This document shows positions 6,285 to 7,730 of a DNA stretch of 7,730 nucleotides, piece after piece (the first letter of the stretch is position 1; each line of letters opens with the position of its first letter). This DNA comes from CAYJAZ01 sp964369165. GTDB taxonomy: Bacteria; Desulfobacterota; Desulfovibrionia; Desulfovibrionales; Desulfovibrionaceae. Position numbers and translations under genes: made by a program. The notes beneath the pieces are model-generated. The model saw only the letters and a list, made by a program, of their open reading frames with translations, had not been told where the DNA came from and ran no database searches. The DNA lies in NCBI GenBank assembly GCA_964369165.1, contig CAYJFE010000114.1, positions 1-7,730 on the forward strand. The letters run 5' to 3'.

Positions 6285-7730
6285 TTATTCACAAATATAT
6301 TTATACTGCTCATAATATTCAGCAATTTGCTGCATATCAATGTCTTTCTTTATACGGCAGATGACTAGAGTGTCGGTCGAATCAACAATATCTAAAAATT
6401 CCATAACGACATGATAATAAGGTCTTTCTGGAAAGTCGTGTATCATAATTATAACATCTTTATTGCAATGCATAATTGTAGCAAGGACGCAGGCAACGCG
6501 AAACCTACCGTCAATATATATGGTATCTAGTGACGATGCTAAAGGAGTAGCAAATACTGATTTTGAATAATTAGGAAAAAGTTCTTTGTTTGCTTCATCA
6601 ATAGGAAAACCCCAAGCGCCTGTTGTGCCAATATCAACATGATGAAAGATAACACGCCCCCTCTTTTCCTTTTCTTGTATAATGTTCCATGAACGTAAAG
6701 AGTCTATCCAATTTAAATCAGATTCAACAGTATGCACTTTGCATTCTGAATGCAATAAAGCTAAAAAGGTTGAGCCTCCTGCCCCAAATTCTAGATAGTT
6801 TTCTGACTTTTTAAGATAGGTAATTAATGTATGTATTTCGTTTTCTGAAAGAGCAACAGGAAATTTTTCTGGTATGTCTTTATAGAAATCTGTCTGCCAA
6901 GATTTGAAAAAATCAATTTCTTTCTTTAGGGAAGCATTTTCTTTAGATTGTGCCTCTTGTTTGGTAAGAGTTTTTTGCATTTCTAGGATCTGTTCTTTGA
7001 GTGATTCTACCTCGTGTTTTATGCTATTTTTTGTCATGTGAATCTGCGTGTCTTTTTTGCACAAACCTATTTTACAAGTTTGCTTAGCTTGGTTTTTTTG
7101 AATACTTCGCAGATACACTTTATAATATTCTAAGCTTGGATCTAAATCAATAGCTTTTTGAATACTTTTTGATGCTAATTCTGCTTGCCCTTGTTTCCAT
7201 TGGCATTTGCCTAAAATGTAGTATGCCCAGGAGATTTTTGGGTTGTTTGTGATGAAGTTTTGGGCAATAAGCTCGGCTTCATAAACTTTCTCGGAGTTTA
7301 CAAGATCAAAAGCTTTTTTCTTGTAATAAGGAGAAAGAATAATGTTTTTAAGAGCAATGAAAGATGATGTAGGATTAAGTGAATCTTCTACTTTTCTCGA
7401 TAGAATATCAATCTGTTTATTTAACTGATTTACAGCAGTTTCAATGCTTTCTTGTGTTTTTCTTGTGGATATTTGTTCAGAATTGAATGAGTCAATTTTT
7501 TTGTATAAAGAATCTACTTTGGAAGATATATCTTCTAATTTAATCACTGGTGCAGCAAGCGCAGGATTTGCTTTTGCAGGAGGTGGATTCATGCCATTAT
7601 AAATAAAAATGCTATCGAGGTACTCTTTTTTTAAGTACTGGGAAAATCTAGAAATATTTGAACCTGAAGCTATTCCATCTTCTCCGCTTGCAATGAAATA
7701 ATCAGCCTCAGCTAAAAGATATGCATCAAG
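6285..7730 (-). CDS. TPR/coiled-coil protein with C-terminal SAM methyltransferase (5' partial)
   Basis: The frame is open from the window edge to the TAA at 6285: 481 residues, with the true start outside. The ATG at 7592 lies in this frame but has no Shine-Dalgarno sequence, and the 46 upstream codons read as protein, so it is probably internal. Counting from that Met: a Pro/Ala-rich linker (3-16), coiled coil (about 20-70), two TPR-like units (about 90-165, including AYYILGKCQWKQGQAELASK), a second coiled coil (about 185-230) and a class I methyltransferase (about 245-435). The methyltransferase shows motif I YLEFGAGGST (266-275), VHTVESD (286-292, acidic E290), YIDGRFRVAC (359-368) and MIHDF (383-387). 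This pattern is typical of uncharacterised methyltransferase-like proteins found in polysaccharide clusters. It probably modifies a sugar or another glycan component; the substrate is unknown. The segment before the Met (AYLLAEADYFIAS, SNISRFSQYL) resembles the end of a fucosyltransferase-like glycosyltransferase, so the whole protein may be a GT-methyltransferase fusion. Confidence 0.85.
   Translation of the reverse strand, partial: LDAYLLAEADYFIASGEDGIASGSNISRFSQYLKKEYLDSIFIYNGMNPPPAKANPALAAPVIKLEDISSKVDSLYKKIDSFNSEQISTRKTQESIETAVNQLNKQIDILSRKVEDSLNPTSSFIALKNIILSPYYKKKAFDLVNSEKVYEAELIAQNFITNNPKISWAYYILGKCQWKQGQAELASKSIQKAIDLDPSLEYYKVYLRSIQKNQAKQTCKIGLCKKDTQIHMTKNSIKHEVESLKEQILEMQKTLTKQEAQSKENASLKKEIDFFKSWQTDFYKDIPEKFPVALSENEIHTLITYLKKSENYLEFGAGGSTFLALLHSECKVHTVESDLNWIDSLRSWNIIQEKEKRGRVIFHHVDIGTTGAWGFPIDEANKELFPNYSKSVFATPLASSLDTIYIDGRFRVACVLATIMHCNKDVIIMIHDFPERPYYHVVMEFLDIVDSTDTLVICRIKKDIDMQQIAEYYEQYKYICE

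Noticed and set aside
7620..7638. Inverted repeat GTACT/AGTAC around a run of seven T
   Set aside because: It falls in the open coding frame of the methyltransferase gene (codons for YLKKEY), has a short stem, and is explained by Lys/Tyr codons.

Overview
The window is a compact, AT-rich stretch (roughly one third G+C by eye). All of its coding capacity lies on the minus strand. It holds three large genes for glycan synthesis or modification, and two of them run off the window edges. Reading in the direction of transcription (high to low coordinate), they are: (1) the end of a large protein whose visible part has a glycosyltransferase-like scrap, a coiled coil, TPR-like helices, a second coiled coil and a C-terminal SAM-dependent methyltransferase (6285-7730, 5' end outside the window); (2) a 1548-residue protein built from four tandem GT-A (GT2-type) glycosyltransferase modules, the first of which looks catalytically dead (1575-6221); (3) a MurG-like GT-B glycosyltransferase with an extra C-terminal domain (1-1526, 3' end outside the window).

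The genes are separated by only 63 and 48 bp and share one strand, so they probably form one operon or part of a surface-polysaccharide or protein-glycosylation cluster (LPS O-antigen, capsule, or flagellin/S-layer glycan). The sequence does not say which. No transposase, integrase, tRNA, rRNA, CRISPR array or convincing terminator is visible. A possible promoter lies directly before gene 3, placed so that its transcript would have almost no leader.

The host is probably a low-GC Gram-negative bacterium. Large multi-domain GT2 proteins with helical/TPR tails, next to methyltransferases of the DGRFRVAC type, fit host-associated Desulfovibrionaceae (Lawsonia-like GC content) or Campylobacterota. 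This is an impression from protein style, not a match I could test.

The most notable points are: the fourfold GT-A repeat with a degenerate first copy that has lost the DxD, conserved Arg and ED-type residues; a recurring helical spacer after each GT module; the open reading frame upstream of the only visible ATG of the methyltransferase gene, which means that ATG is probably not the start; and the unassigned C-terminal domain of the GT-B protein.
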